DNA of 16,126 nucleotides, taken from positions 1 through 16,126 of the forward strand of contig JALUZN010000520.1 of assembly GCA_027011835.1 (NCBI GenBank), given 5' to 3'. Shown in pieces: positions 1 through 7,517 of this stretch. Source of the DNA: Draconibacterium sp. (GTDB lineage: Bacteria > Bacteroidota > Bacteroidia > Bacteroidales > Prolixibacteraceae). The first letter of the stretch is position 1; every line of letters begins with the position of its first letter. The notes under the pieces were generated by a model. That model had not been told where the DNA came from, ran no database searches, and worked only from the letters and a program-made list of their open reading frames with translations. The translations under genes and the position numbers were made by a program.

Positions 1-1436
1 CTGTAGGAACTCCTGGACGTACATTTATGGTACATTGGAGTGAGTTTGAAAATGATGTAATCACAAAAAGTGACTCATCAGCTTGGTTTGATGAAACAAT
101 AGATGTAATTCAGAAATTTATTTTCGATAGTGATAATATTAGTGATATTCATTACGAATTTGTAATTGTTGACGATCAGGGATGTGTATCTTCTGTTGAT
201 ACGCTTACTTTCGATCCTGTTCAACATCCTATCGAACTGTTTGTAGATGTTAACGACCAGAACGAGTGTTCTGCTAACGTAACATTGAATGTAACAGGTG
301 GTATTGATCCTTATGTTGTTTCTCTTAACGGTGATACAATTACCGATATGACTATGGATTTAGCTTCTGGTTCATATCCTGTTGTTGTTACCGATACACA
401 CTTAAGATGTAAATTAGAAACAACTGTTGATATTGACAGTAATCCAGTTGTAAGAGATACTTCTATCGAAACTTATATCGATGAGAAAGTTCAGTTTGTT
501 GATGCTGAAGCTGGTCTAGATACAATGTTGGTAAAAGGCGACTATACATTTACATATGACTATGCCACAGGCGTTGATACGTGTGTAAGAACATTAAATG
601 TAGGAGTTGTTGAAGTTCCAAGACCTTACACTATCGCTGAAGTTCAGGGTACTGGTGATGCTTCTCCAATTGACGGAAAAGTGGCACAAATTGAAGGTAC
701 TGTTACTGCAGTTGCCGATGGAGAAGGATTCTTTGTTCAGGATGCAAATGCTGCATGGAGTGGAATCTGGGTAGAATACAGCGATGTTACTACTTCTGGT
801 ATACAAGAGGGTAATGGAGTTGTTGTTGTTGGTGTTGTTGGCGAAATTGCTAACGTAACATCTATCACAGCTACATCGGTTACAGGTGCTGCTCCTTCAT
901 TAGCAGTTACTCCTATCGATGTTGCATCTCCTTCTGAAGTAAGTGACGAAATGTACGAAAGTGTTGTAGTTAAAGTTATCGGTGCTCGTGCCGACTCGGC
1001 TGATGCAAGCACCGGTGAATGGACTATTTACTACGATGAAGCTGATGATGCTATTGTAAACGACTGGTTGTTCGCTTATACTCCAAACTTCGACCATTAC
1101 TATAAAGTAACTGGTGTTGTAAACGGAAGACTTGATAATTTCAAACTTGAGCCACGTAAAGCTGCTGACATCGTTGATGTTACAGATACAAAAATTGACG
1201 ACTTGGATGGTATTGAGTTTAAAGTTTATCCAAATCCATTTAGCGAAAACATATTCATTGAAAACTTTGATAAACTGACAAGAGTTGTTATTAGCAACAT
1301 TGCAGGACAACGAGTAATCGATGTTGAATATCCAAATCGTGAAATCCGTACAGATAATCTTGTAAGTGGTATTTACGTAATCAGTTTAATTACTGAAAAC
1401 GGAATTGCCAAAACTGAAAAGATTATTAAGAAGTAA
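1..1436 (+). CDS. Secreted T9SS cargo protein with SprB-like repeat and OB-fold-like domain (5' partial)
   Basis: The frame is open from base 3, so the true start lies outside the window; the ATG at 27 is internal. Numbering from that Met, residues about 80-136 resemble a SprB-type adhesin repeat (GG-DPY, then ASGSYPVVVTD and a Cys). Residues about 200-385 (YTIAEVQGTGDASPIDG, then EGFFVQDANAAW-GIWVEY) resemble the OB-fold-like domain found beside secreted nuclease and lamin-tail modules. Residues about 397-469 are a type A T9SS sorting domain: VYPNPFSENI, then ISNIAGQRV, then LVSGIYVISL, ending in basic residues. The protein is therefore expected to cross the outer membrane through T9SS and be released or attached at the surface. 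The catalytic part, if there is one, is upstream and unseen. Codon use (many GTT, GCT, TCT) looks more biased than in neighbours, which suggests high expression. The sorting domain is a firm call; the middle domains are moderate. Confidence 0.85.
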   Translation, partial: VGTPGRTFMVHWSEFENDVITKSDSSAWFDETIDVIQKFIFDSDNISDIHYEFVIVDDQGCVSSVDTLTFDPVQHPIELFVDVNDQNECSANVTLNVTGGIDPYVVSLNGDTITDMTMDLASGSYPVVVTDTHLRCKLETTVDIDSNPVVRDTSIETYIDEKVQFVDAEAGLDTMLVKGDYTFTYDYATGVDTCVRTLNVGVVEVPRPYTIAEVQGTGDASPIDGKVAQIEGTVTAVADGEGFFVQDANAAWSGIWVEYSDVTTSGIQEGNGVVVVGVVGEIANVTSITATSVTGAAPSLAVTPIDVASPSEVSDEMYESVVVKVIGARADSADASTGEWTIYYDEADDAIVNDWLFAYTPNFDHYYKVTGVVNGRLDNFKLEPRKAADIVDVTDTKIDDLDGIEFKVYPNPFSENIFIENFDKLTRVVISNIAGQRVIDVEYPNREIRTDNLVSGIYVISLITENGIAKTEKIIKK

Positions 1437-1453
1437 TACCGAATTGATTGATT

Positions 1454-1486
1454 AAAAAGGGAAGCTTTATGCTTCCCTTTTTTTTT
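1454..1486 (+). terminator. Intrinsic terminator of the T9SS cargo gene
   Basis: The stem GGGAAGC (1459-1465) pairs perfectly with GCTTCCC (1471-1477) around the loop TTTAT. Five A residues on the left extend the stem into the T run, and nine T residues follow (1478-1486). It starts 17 bases after the stop codon. This is the cleanest intrinsic terminator in the window. Confidence 0.92.
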
Positions 1487-1492
1487 ATATAC

Positions 1493-1500
1493 TATTTTTG
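1493..1500 (+). promoter_or_regulatory. Bacteroidota -7 box for the nitroreductase
   Basis: TATTTTTG matches the TAnnTTTG consensus exactly. It lies directly after the preceding terminator and only five bases before the ATG at 1506, so transcription would start at or near the start codon. I see no good -33 TTTG at the usual 19-21 base spacing, which lowers confidence. Confidence 0.45.
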
Positions 1501-1505
1501 TTGTT

Positions 1506-2246
1506 ATGGAAATTTTAAATAAACATGTAACGATACGAAAGTTTAAACCCAAAAAAATTAGCGAGACTTTAGTTAAAAGTATTGTTTATTCCGGGACGAG
1601 GGCTTCAACAACAGGAAACATGCAACTTTATAGTATTATTGTAACAGAAGAGCAAGCACAACGTGAAAAACTGTTGCCGTTACACTTTAACCAACCGGTT
1701 GCAAAAGAAGCTCCTCTGCTTTTAACTTTTGTAGCCGATTTTAACCGTTTTACCAAGTGGTGTGAGATTAGTAATGCTAATCCCGGGTACGATAACTTTC
1801 TCTCCTTTTATACAGCCTCTATCGACGCTCTATTAGTGGCTCAGAATGTTTGTATTGCTACCGAAAATGCCGGCCTTGGTATTTGTTATCTTGGAACGAC
1901 AACGTACAATGCACAAAGTATTATTGATGTTCTTCATCTTCCCAAACTAACTTTCCCGGTTACTACTTTGGCTATTGGATATCCAGATGAAGAACCAGAA
2001 TTAACCGATCGTATTCCTCTTTCGGGAATTATTCATTCTGAAACGTATAAGAATTATTCATCTTCGCAATTAAAAGAATTATATAAGTTTAAAGAGCAGC
2101 TTGAAGCATCGAAAAATTTTGTCACTGAGAATAAACTTGAAAATTTAGCGCAGGTTTTTACCGATGTTCGCTACAAAAAAAGCGATAATGAATTCTTTTC
2201 AGCTAAAATGCTTGAAACGATAAAAAAACAGGGATTTGTTTTTTAA
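1506..2246 (+). CDS. NfsA/Frp-like nitroreductase family FMN oxidoreductase
   Basis: At 246 residues this fits the NfsA/Frp type of nitroreductase, FMN enzymes that use NAD(P)H to reduce nitro compounds, quinones or flavins in the cytoplasm. The N terminus HVTIRKFKPKKISE is the family's 'RS-RKF' opening with a basic patch for the flavin phosphate. SGTRASTTGNMQLYS (about 29-43) is the S-x-x-N-x-Q FMN-binding loop. GLGICYLG (about 122-129) is the typical glycine motif, and the following LAIGYPDEEP is the usual 'IGYP' strand. The tail of about 75 residues matches the longer NfsA-like subgroup. The ATG at 1506 is preferred because the next Met (residue 39) would remove the flavin-binding start. 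The natural substrate cannot be told. Confidence 0.88.
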   Translation: MEILNKHVTIRKFKPKKISETLVKSIVYSGTRASTTGNMQLYSIIVTEEQAQREKLLPLHFNQPVAKEAPLLLTFVADFNRFTKWCEISNANPGYDNFLSFYTASIDALLVAQNVCIATENAGLGICYLGTTTYNAQSIIDVLHLPKLTFPVTTLAIGYPDEEPELTDRIPLSGIIHSETYKNYSSSQLKELYKFKEQLEASKNFVTENKLENLAQVFTDVRYKKSDNEFFSAKMLETIKKQGFVF

Positions 2247-2259
2247 TCGATAGCAGACA

Positions 2260-2982
2260 TCAACTATTTGCAAAATAGTTTTTCATAATTTTAATAAACT
2301 CTTGACGATAGCTGTTTCCAATTGGGATTTTTATACCATTAATAATTGTCATATTTCCTTCTAGTGAGTCTATTTTATCGAGTGAAATTATAAATGATTT
2401 GTGAATCCTGTAAAAATCTTTACCGGGGAGAAGATCATGTACTTTTTTCATGGTAAGATTGGTAATTATACGACTATTCTTTAAATGAAATTTAATATAA
2501 TCACCCAGTCCTTCGATAAAAAGAATATCGGTAAACTTTATTTTAACCATTCGTCTATTTGTTTTAACAAACAAAAAATCAGGTACAGCATTCTTAGAAT
2601 CTTCTCGTCTATTTCCTCTTTTCAACCTAATAAGTTCATCTGCTTTAAAATAGGCTTTACAAAATCGATCGAACGAAAAAGGTTTCTTCAGATAATCGAT
2701 TGCATTCAGCTCAAAACCTTCGAGAGCGTACTCAGAATAAGCTGTTGTGAAAATTACAATAGGTGGGTTTTTCAGTGTTTTTAAAAATGCAATTCCTGAA
2801 AGTTTAGGCATATTAATATCGAGGAAGATTAAGTCGATCTCGTTTTGTTCGATAAATTTATGTGCACAAATTGCGTCGTTACATTTCCCTGCAATTTCTA
2901 AATCGGGTAGTTTTGCGGCATATTGTTCTATTATATTTTGAGCGAGGGGTTCATCGTCAACTATTAAAGCTCTTAATTTCAT
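2260..2982 (-). CDS. LytTR-family response regulator
   Basis: A 240-residue LytR/AlgR-type transcription factor. The receiver domain (1-about 120) has the acidic pair D9-D10, phosphoacceptor D55 in FLDINMPKLSG, T80 in FTTAYSEYAL and K100 in DYLKKPF. The LytTR DNA-binding domain (about 134-236) shows FLFVKTNRRMVKI, DILFIEGLGDYIKFH and FYRIHKSFIISLDKID. All receiver residues needed for phosphorylation are present. It lies 20 bases downstream of the histidine kinase gene on the same strand, so the two almost certainly form a LytST-like pair. Targets are unknown; the family usually binds imperfect direct repeats near promoters. Confidence 0.95.
   Translation of the reverse strand: MKLRALIVDDEPLAQNIIEQYAAKLPDLEIAGKCNDAICAHKFIEQNEIDLIFLDINMPKLSGIAFLKTLKNPPIVIFTTAYSEYALEGFELNAIDYLKKPFSFDRFCKAYFKADELIRLKRGNRREDSKNAVPDFLFVKTNRRMVKIKFTDILFIEGLGDYIKFHLKNSRIITNLTMKKVHDLLPGKDFYRIHKSFIISLDKIDSLEGNMTIINGIKIPIGNSYRQEFIKIMKNYFANS
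2262..2283 (+). terminator. Probable terminator of the nitroreductase, inside the opposing gene's 3' end
   Basis: AACTATTT (2262-2269) pairs perfectly with AAATAGTT (2273-2280) around the loop GCA, and a T run (2279-2283) follows. It lies 15 bases past the nitroreductase stop and reads as a plus-strand terminator. The same bases encode the last residues (YFANS) of the minus-strand response regulator. The stem is AT-rich, so it may be weak. Confidence 0.55.
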
Positions 2983-3002
2983 AATCGTTAAAAAAACTGG
3001 TT

Positions 3003-4058
3003 CTATTTAATATGCAAGCGTAATGAAACAAAAAACCGGTTTGTGTAGTCTTTAATTTCCAAACTGTATTCATTTTGTTGATAAAGGAATTTAAGCCTTT
3101 GTTTTACATTCTCAATTCCTATTCCTGAATTTTTTTTCTCTTTCCTACCTTTTTGTTCATAATTGTTTTCAATAGTAAAAGTTATAAATTCATATTCTGT
3201 AAAGTCGAACCGAATCGAAAGAAAATCTGAATTTTCATCTCCTGGAAATCCATACTTAAACGCGTTGTCGATAAAAGGTTCGAAAAGAAGCGGTGCTATT
3301 TTACCAGAAGGTACTGTGCCAATTTTCTTATATTGTATTTGTTCTTGGTTCGAAATTCTAATTTTTTGAAGTGCAATGAAATTATCGACAAACTCTATCT
3401 CTTTTTCAATAGAAATGTAGTTCTCTTTCGACTCGTAAATAATATGGCGCATTAAATCGGAAAGTTTTAATATTAAATCGGGAACTTTATCTGATTTTAT
3501 TAATGCCAGCGAATAGATATTGTTTAACGAATTGAAGAGGAAATGCGGATTGAGTTGTCCTTTAAGTGTCTTTAATTCTGCTTCAAGTTTTTGCCGATCG
3601 CTTTTTTCGAGCTTCAGTTTTAAATCTTGTAACGTTAGCCACTCTTTTACAAATTTAAGAAACGAAGTAGTTGCAACATACAAAAATGTTGCAAAGAAAA
3701 ACTCGGAGTGTAGCCTTGAATCGAATTCAAGGAATTGCCCTGTTGAAGAAAAAAGTTTGTGGAAAGGATAGATAAATAGAAACTGAATGGCCATACTCGC
3801 CAGGGTTAACAACACAATCAACCAAAATAGATAGAAAATATAGTGTTTCTGTTTAAGAAATCTTGGAACCAGAAAGTACAAATTTCCATATACAGCAATT
3901 GCAAAACCTATATTTATAACTACCGATTTTTCTATTAACCCAACCGTGAATTTGTTTGTGTAGAAATAAAAAATAAGTGTTAACAAGGTAAAGCTGGCCA
4001 CCCAGAAAAAAAGATGGCCTGCAATTTTAAATCGGTTGTAAATAATGCGTTTTTGCAT
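3003..4058 (-). CDS. LytS-type membrane histidine kinase (His_kinase family)
   Basis: 351 residues with four likely membrane helices (about 12-33, 45-66, 73-98, 118-138). A coiled-coil linker (about 140-168) follows, then the His_kinase core. H172 lies in QLNPHFLFNSLNNIYSLA, the hallmark of this family. The ATP-binding part has N265 in LLFEPFIDNAFKYG and the G-box SGIGIENVKQRL (311-322). There is no large extracellular sensor domain, so the signal is probably read within the membrane, as in other short LytS-type kinases of Bacteroidota. The start codon lies one base after the stop of the glycosyltransferase gene, which implies coupled translation. The response regulator follows 20 bases downstream. 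Confidence 0.95.
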   Translation of the reverse strand: MQKRIIYNRFKIAGHLFFWVASFTLLTLIFYFYTNKFTVGLIEKSVVINIGFAIAVYGNLYFLVPRFLKQKHYIFYLFWLIVLLTLASMAIQFLFIYPFHKLFSSTGQFLEFDSRLHSEFFFATFLYVATTSFLKFVKEWLTLQDLKLKLEKSDRQKLEAELKTLKGQLNPHFLFNSLNNIYSLALIKSDKVPDLILKLSDLMRHIIYESKENYISIEKEIEFVDNFIALQKIRISNQEQIQYKKIGTVPSGKIAPLLFEPFIDNAFKYGFPGDENSDFLSIRFDFTEYEFITFTIENNYEQKGRKEKKNSGIGIENVKQRLKFLYQQNEYSLEIKDYTNRFFVSLRLHIK

Positions 4059-4059
4059 T

Positions 4060-4770
4060 TTAAATTTTGTCGCGTTTTTTCAGGTATTTACGAATATAAT
4101 AGAGAATAGGATTTTTGTATTTCAACTGTTTCCACGGGCGGCTCGAGTGAGGCAGATGAATTACTTCGATACCTTTTGCCAAATAGTTGTTAAACCCCAT
4201 TTTTTTCGATTGACGGCTAATATAAATGTCGTACCAATCTTTTTTCTCCGATAAATCGGCAAAACTAAATTGCTCTAAAAACTCGTTCGAAAGAAGCGTA
4301 CAGCAAAAACTTAAGCTGTGCGAAGTGTTTAATACGGTGTTACTCTTTATCTTCTCGAACGTGTAGGGGAAGTTGTAGTTCCCATTTTTGTCAACAGTAA
4401 TTGCCCCAACAATTCCAGCTTTTTTCTCCGATTTTAAAACTGAAAACAGCGACGTAATTGTTTTCGGTTGAATAATTACGTCCGACTCAATAACGATTAA
4501 AGGACACTTTCTTTCGAGTGCCATTTTTTGTGCCATCTCCAAAACCAGTTTGTAATTTGGCGACGGAGTTGACGTAATATCTTCGAGGTTGATTAATTTG
4601 AAGTTAAACTTTTGCTGGGCCTCTTCGAGAAATTTTTTTGTAGCATCGGTGCTAAAGTCGTTAAAAACATAATACTCAAAATCTCCTTCGGCTTTCGAAA
4701 TTGCTTCAATTGTCAGTTTTGTTGTTCCCAACGAATCTTTAACGGGCGTAATAATTATTGCTTCCGGCAT
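4060..4770 (-). CDS. Family 2 glycosyltransferase (GT-A fold)
   Basis: 236 residues, matching a short GT2 enzyme. The N terminus AIIITPVKDSLGTTKLTIEAI and the following YYVFNDFSTDATKKF are the nucleotide-binding strand and the 'D-S-D' region. LIVIESDVIIQP (about 92-103) takes the place of the DxD motif as E-S-D. KKDWYDIYISRQ (about 178-189) is the usual acidic acceptor-site segment. GIEVIHLPHSSRPW near the C terminus carries the conserved histidine region. There is no membrane segment, so it is cytoplasmic or peripheral. It lies 36 bases after the dehydrogenase stop and one base before the kinase start. It could add a sugar to a surface glycan or a lipid; donor and acceptor cannot be read from sequence. 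Confidence 0.85.
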   Translation of the reverse strand: MPEAIIITPVKDSLGTTKLTIEAISKAEGDFEYYVFNDFSTDATKKFLEEAQQKFNFKLINLEDITSTPSPNYKLVLEMAQKMALERKCPLIVIESDVIIQPKTITSLFSVLKSEKKAGIVGAITVDKNGNYNFPYTFEKIKSNTVLNTSHSLSFCCTLLSNEFLEQFSFADLSEKKDWYDIYISRQSKKMGFNNYLAKGIEVIHLPHSSRPWKQLKYKNPILYYIRKYLKKRDKI

Positions 4771-4806
4771 GGTATTTTCTATGGTGTGAAATTAGTTCGA
4801 ATCTAA

Positions 4807-5574
4807 TTAATTGGTCTCTTGTTTGTTAAAGTCGCGAGAAAAAGCCTGGTCGGTTGGCATAACTAAAATATCGTCGATGGTAACGTGACGTGGACGTGAA
4901 AGAACAAACAAAATTGTTTCGGCAATGTCTTCGGCAAAAAGGGGAGTAAAGCCATTGTACACCTGACTTGCTTTTTCTTTGTCGCCTTTAAATCGCACCA
5001 GCGAGAACTCGGTATTTACTGCACCCGGGCTCACCGAACTCACTTTAATTCCATCTTTTAACATATCAATACGCATACCTTTTGTAAGCGACTGAACTGC
5101 ATGTTTCGAGGCACAGTAAACATTTCCAAACGGGTAAGTCTCCTTCCCCGCTATCGAAGAGATATTAATAATGTGCCCGCGTTTTCGTTTTACCATAAGT
5201 GGCGAAACAAGCCTTGTTATGTAGAGCAATCCTTTAATGTTGGTGTCAATCATTCGCTCCCAGTCATCAATGTTACCGTCTTGCACAGTATTAAACCCAA
5301 CGGCTAATCCGGCATTATTTATTAAAACATCAATGGCTTTCCATTCATTCGGAAGGTTGTTAATGGCGGCTTTTGTTTCATCTAAACTCCTAATGTCGAA
5401 ATTTAGAAGAATAACACCGGCATCGCTCTCTTTAGTTATCTTCTCTTTCAGAGCAACCAGCTTTTCATCTCTTCTGCCGGTTAAAATCAGGTCGTATCCG
5501 TTTTGTGAAAGCAAGATTGCAGTTGCCTTACCAATTCCTGAAGTGGCTCCGGTTATTAATGCTATTTTTTTCAT
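4807..5574 (-). CDS. Short-chain dehydrogenase/reductase (YdfG-like, NADP-preferring)
   Basis: 255 residues, a classical SDR. The cofactor site is TGATSGIG (8-15), and R34-R35 after the second strand points to NADP(H). NNAG (86-89) and N112 follow. The catalytic residues are S140 (in NISSIAG), Y153 and K157 (YCASK). The adjoining SPGAVNTEF is the usual PG motif. It is most like the YdfG group, which oxidises 3-hydroxy acids such as serine or 3-hydroxypropionate, but SDR specificity cannot be settled from motifs. It is the first gene of the minus-strand block. The upstream gap of 111 bases, shared with the divergent PurL-like gene, must hold its promoter. Confidence 0.92.
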   Translation of the reverse strand: MKKIALITGATSGIGKATAILLSQNGYDLILTGRRDEKLVALKEKITKESDAGVILLNFDIRSLDETKAAINNLPNEWKAIDVLINNAGLAVGFNTVQDGNIDDWERMIDTNIKGLLYITRLVSPLMVKRKRGHIINISSIAGKETYPFGNVYCASKHAVQSLTKGMRIDMLKDGIKVSSVSPGAVNTEFSLVRFKGDKEKASQVYNGFTPLFAEDIAETILFVLSRPRHVTIDDILVMPTDQAFSRDFNKQETN

Positions 5575-5598
5575 TAAATGTTTAATTCTTATTCTTTA

Positions 5599-5606
5599 CG
5601 AAATTA
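5599..5606 (-). promoter_or_regulatory. Possible -7 box for the SDR-GT-kinase-regulator block
   Basis: On the minus strand this reads TAATTTCG, one mismatch from TAnnTTTG. It lies 24 bases before the dehydrogenase ATG, a reasonable leader length. No -33 element is visible. It is offered as the best candidate in the short divergent gap. Confidence 0.25.
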
Positions 5607-5646
5607 AAAAAAACATTAAAGGTTATGGAAAAATCGAGGACTTAAT

Positions 5647-5654
5647 TACCTTTG
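5647..5654 (+). promoter_or_regulatory. Bacteroidota -7 box for the PurL-like gene and ubiE
   Basis: TACCTTTG is an exact match to TAnnTTTG. The expected start of transcription is about 5660, which leaves a leader of about 25 bases before the ATG at 5686. No clear -33 TTTG is seen at 19-21 bases upstream. Confidence 0.6.
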
Positions 5655-5685
5655 CTACTGCATAATTTAGAAATTACAAGGTGTT

Positions 5686-6726
5686 ATGGGGAATGAAGTT
5701 CAAACAGAAAAAGAATTTTTAATCGATTCTATTCCGGAACCGGAGAATATCGAGGATGTTATTTATTCTTTAATGGTCAATCCGAATTTATCGAGTATCA
5801 ATTATTTTAACGATTTTCGAGACATAAATATCTCTCCCGAAGCGATAGGAAGTAGCGATACCGATGAAATAGGTTTCTTCGATATCGATGCAAATGGGAG
5901 TAAAATGGCAATGAGCACGCATGCATTTCATCACCATTTGCAAAACGACCCGCAAAAGGCTACCGAGATATTGATTTCGCGTGCTGCCCGTAAAATGATC
6001 TGTTTTGGGGTTACTCCAATTGCAATAAGTGCATTTTTGTATCATATAAATTTTGCCGACCCCAAGGGCCAGGAGATTGCTTCGGGGGCTAAAAAAGGGT
6101 TGGAAAATACTTCTCTGAAGTTTAATCTTAATGTTTCGGACAGAAAAATAAGGTTCGACCATTTTTCTGAACACGGTCCGGTATCGCCCACTATTATTGT
6201 TAGTATGATGGGGCAAATTAAGGAGAACGAGAACTTTACTTCGCATGCATTTAAGCAAAAAGGAAATATCATTTTTCTTATTGGACGCAATGTAGAAGAT
6301 ATAGGTTCGTCGGAATATCTCGAGTTTTATCACGAAGTTCCAAACTCTCCACTGCCTGTATTTAATATCGACGATGAGATAGAAGTGCAAAAAGCATTGA
6401 AAAAGCTGCATAAATTAAACCTGATTGAGAGTGCAAGCCCGGTTGGAAAGGGAGGTCTGTTTTTTACTTTACTCCGTGCTGCCATTCCTAACGATTTGGG
6501 ATTTGATATTACAACTTCTGCCGAAACCAGAATCGATTCATTCCTTTTTGGCGAAGCAATGGGCAGAATTGTTGTTGGTGTAAATCCGGAAGATGAAGAT
6601 GAATTTGTTGATACGCTGTTCGAAATGAAAGTTCCGTTTTTCACTCTTGGGCATGTAACAAAAGGAGAAATCAGAATTGACGATACCTCTTTCGGATATG
6701 TTGACAAAATGACTGTTGGAGCTTAA
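5686..6726 (+). CDS. AIR synthase-related protein, similar to the C-terminal half of PurL
   Basis: 346 residues with the two-part PurM/PurL fold. ISRAARKMICFGVTPIAIS (about 97-115) matches the PurL helix 'AEAARN-CVGA-PLAI'. NLIESASPVGKGGLFFTLL (245-263) matches 'GLVESAHDVSDGGLA', and LFGEAMGRIVV (287-297) matches 'FGEAQSRIVV'. These enzymes bind ATP and make an imidate or phosphate intermediate, as in purine synthesis or in ThiL and HypE. Here several signature positions differ: SSDTDEIGFFD replaces the acidic 'GGDAAVV' Mg-ATP loop, STHAFHHH replaces 'STDCNP', and the usual SDGG reads GKGG. It is therefore probably not the housekeeping PurL, and its substrate is unknown. Its stop overlaps the ubiE start by one base (TAATG), so translation is coupled. 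Confidence 0.75.
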   Translation: MGNEVQTEKEFLIDSIPEPENIEDVIYSLMVNPNLSSINYFNDFRDINISPEAIGSSDTDEIGFFDIDANGSKMAMSTHAFHHHLQNDPQKATEILISRAARKMICFGVTPIAISAFLYHINFADPKGQEIASGAKKGLENTSLKFNLNVSDRKIRFDHFSEHGPVSPTIIVSMMGQIKENENFTSHAFKQKGNIIFLIGRNVEDIGSSEYLEFYHEVPNSPLPVFNIDDEIEVQKALKKLHKLNLIESASPVGKGGLFFTLLRAAIPNDLGFDITTSAETRIDSFLFGEAMGRIVVGVNPEDEDEFVDTLFEMKVPFFTLGHVTKGEIRIDDTSFGYVDKMTVGA

Positions 6727-7472
6727 TGGCAGCCGTTCCATATAAAAAATCACGACAATCTAAAAAGGGACAAGTCGAGGAGATGTTTAATAATATCTCG
6801 CCGAAGTACGATTTGTTAAACCACTTGTTATCGGCAAATGTCGATAAAATATGGCGGAGGGAAACAATTAACCGGTTAAAGCGATTTAACCCCGAGACGA
6901 TTATTGATGTTGCTACAGGGACAGGAGATTTTGCCATTGCAGCTACAAAAATTTCGGGGGCTAAAATTATTGGAATCGATATCTCGGAAGGAATGTTGGA
7001 GGTGGGAAGAGCGAAAATCAGTAAACGCGGTTTAACCGGAAAAATTGATTTGCAAAAAGCCGATTCGGAAAATCTACATTTCGAAAATCAATCATTCGAT
7101 GCTGCAATTGTTGGCTTTGGCGTTCGGAACTTCGAAAATCTTACGCAAGGGTTGTCGGAGATTTTCCGTGTATTAAAGCCGGGTGGAGTATTTTTTGTTC
7201 TCGAATTTTCGAAACCAAAAAAATGGCCGGTAAAACAGCTGTATAAGTTTTATTTTTCGAAAATATTACCTGCTGTTGGGCGAATGGTCTCGAAAGATGC
7301 AAATGCTTATACTTACTTGCCCGAGTCGGTAAACGAATTCCCCGATGGCGACAAGTTCTTGTCGATTTTAGCAGAAGTTGGTTTTACCGAAAATAAAAGT
7401 TATCCGCAAACATTCGGAATAGCAACAGTTTATGAAGCACATAAAACCAATAAAAAGGGAGTTAAACAATAA
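6726..7472 (+). CDS. ubiE: Demethylmenaquinone methyltransferase UbiE/MenG
   Basis: 248 residues, normal length. The enzyme uses S-adenosylmethionine to methylate demethylmenaquinone, the last step of menaquinone synthesis, on the inner face of the membrane. Both UbiE signatures are present: FNNISPKYDLLNHLLS (21-36) and RVLKPGGVFFVLEFSKP (148-164). The SAM site is DVATGTGDFAI (61-71), followed by GIDISEGML (83-91). The start overlaps the upstream PurL-like stop in TAATG. In an organism that makes only menaquinone the MenG role is the relevant one; the ubiquinone role is inferred to be absent. PorT follows 45 bases downstream. Confidence 0.96.
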   Translation: MAAVPYKKSRQSKKGQVEEMFNNISPKYDLLNHLLSANVDKIWRRETINRLKRFNPETIIDVATGTGDFAIAATKISGAKIIGIDISEGMLEVGRAKISKRGLTGKIDLQKADSENLHFENQSFDAAIVGFGVRNFENLTQGLSEIFRVLKPGGVFFVLEFSKPKKWPVKQLYKFYFSKILPAVGRMVSKDANAYTYLPESVNEFPDGDKFLSILAEVGFTENKSYPQTFGIATVYEAHKTNKKGVKQ

Positions 7473-7517
7473 AACAACAAAAACTTTGTTTGAAAAACAG
7501 AGCTAAGAATTTACCGA

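Noticed and set aside
815..843. Run of GTT-type triplets that looks like a short tandem repeat.
   Set aside because: It encodes a valine-rich beta strand in the OB-like domain and is imperfect; codon bias explains it.
900..1310. Open frames on the minus strand inside the T9SS cargo gene (also 594-806 and 737-1012).
   Set aside because: They are opposite a well-supported coding frame, with no recognisable domain or sensible start.
4790..4808. Hairpin AATTAG / CTAATT around TTCGAAT at the dehydrogenase-glycosyltransferase junction.
   Set aside because: Only six A-T-rich pairs and no T run, and it overlaps the dehydrogenase stop; too weak to call a terminator or processing site.
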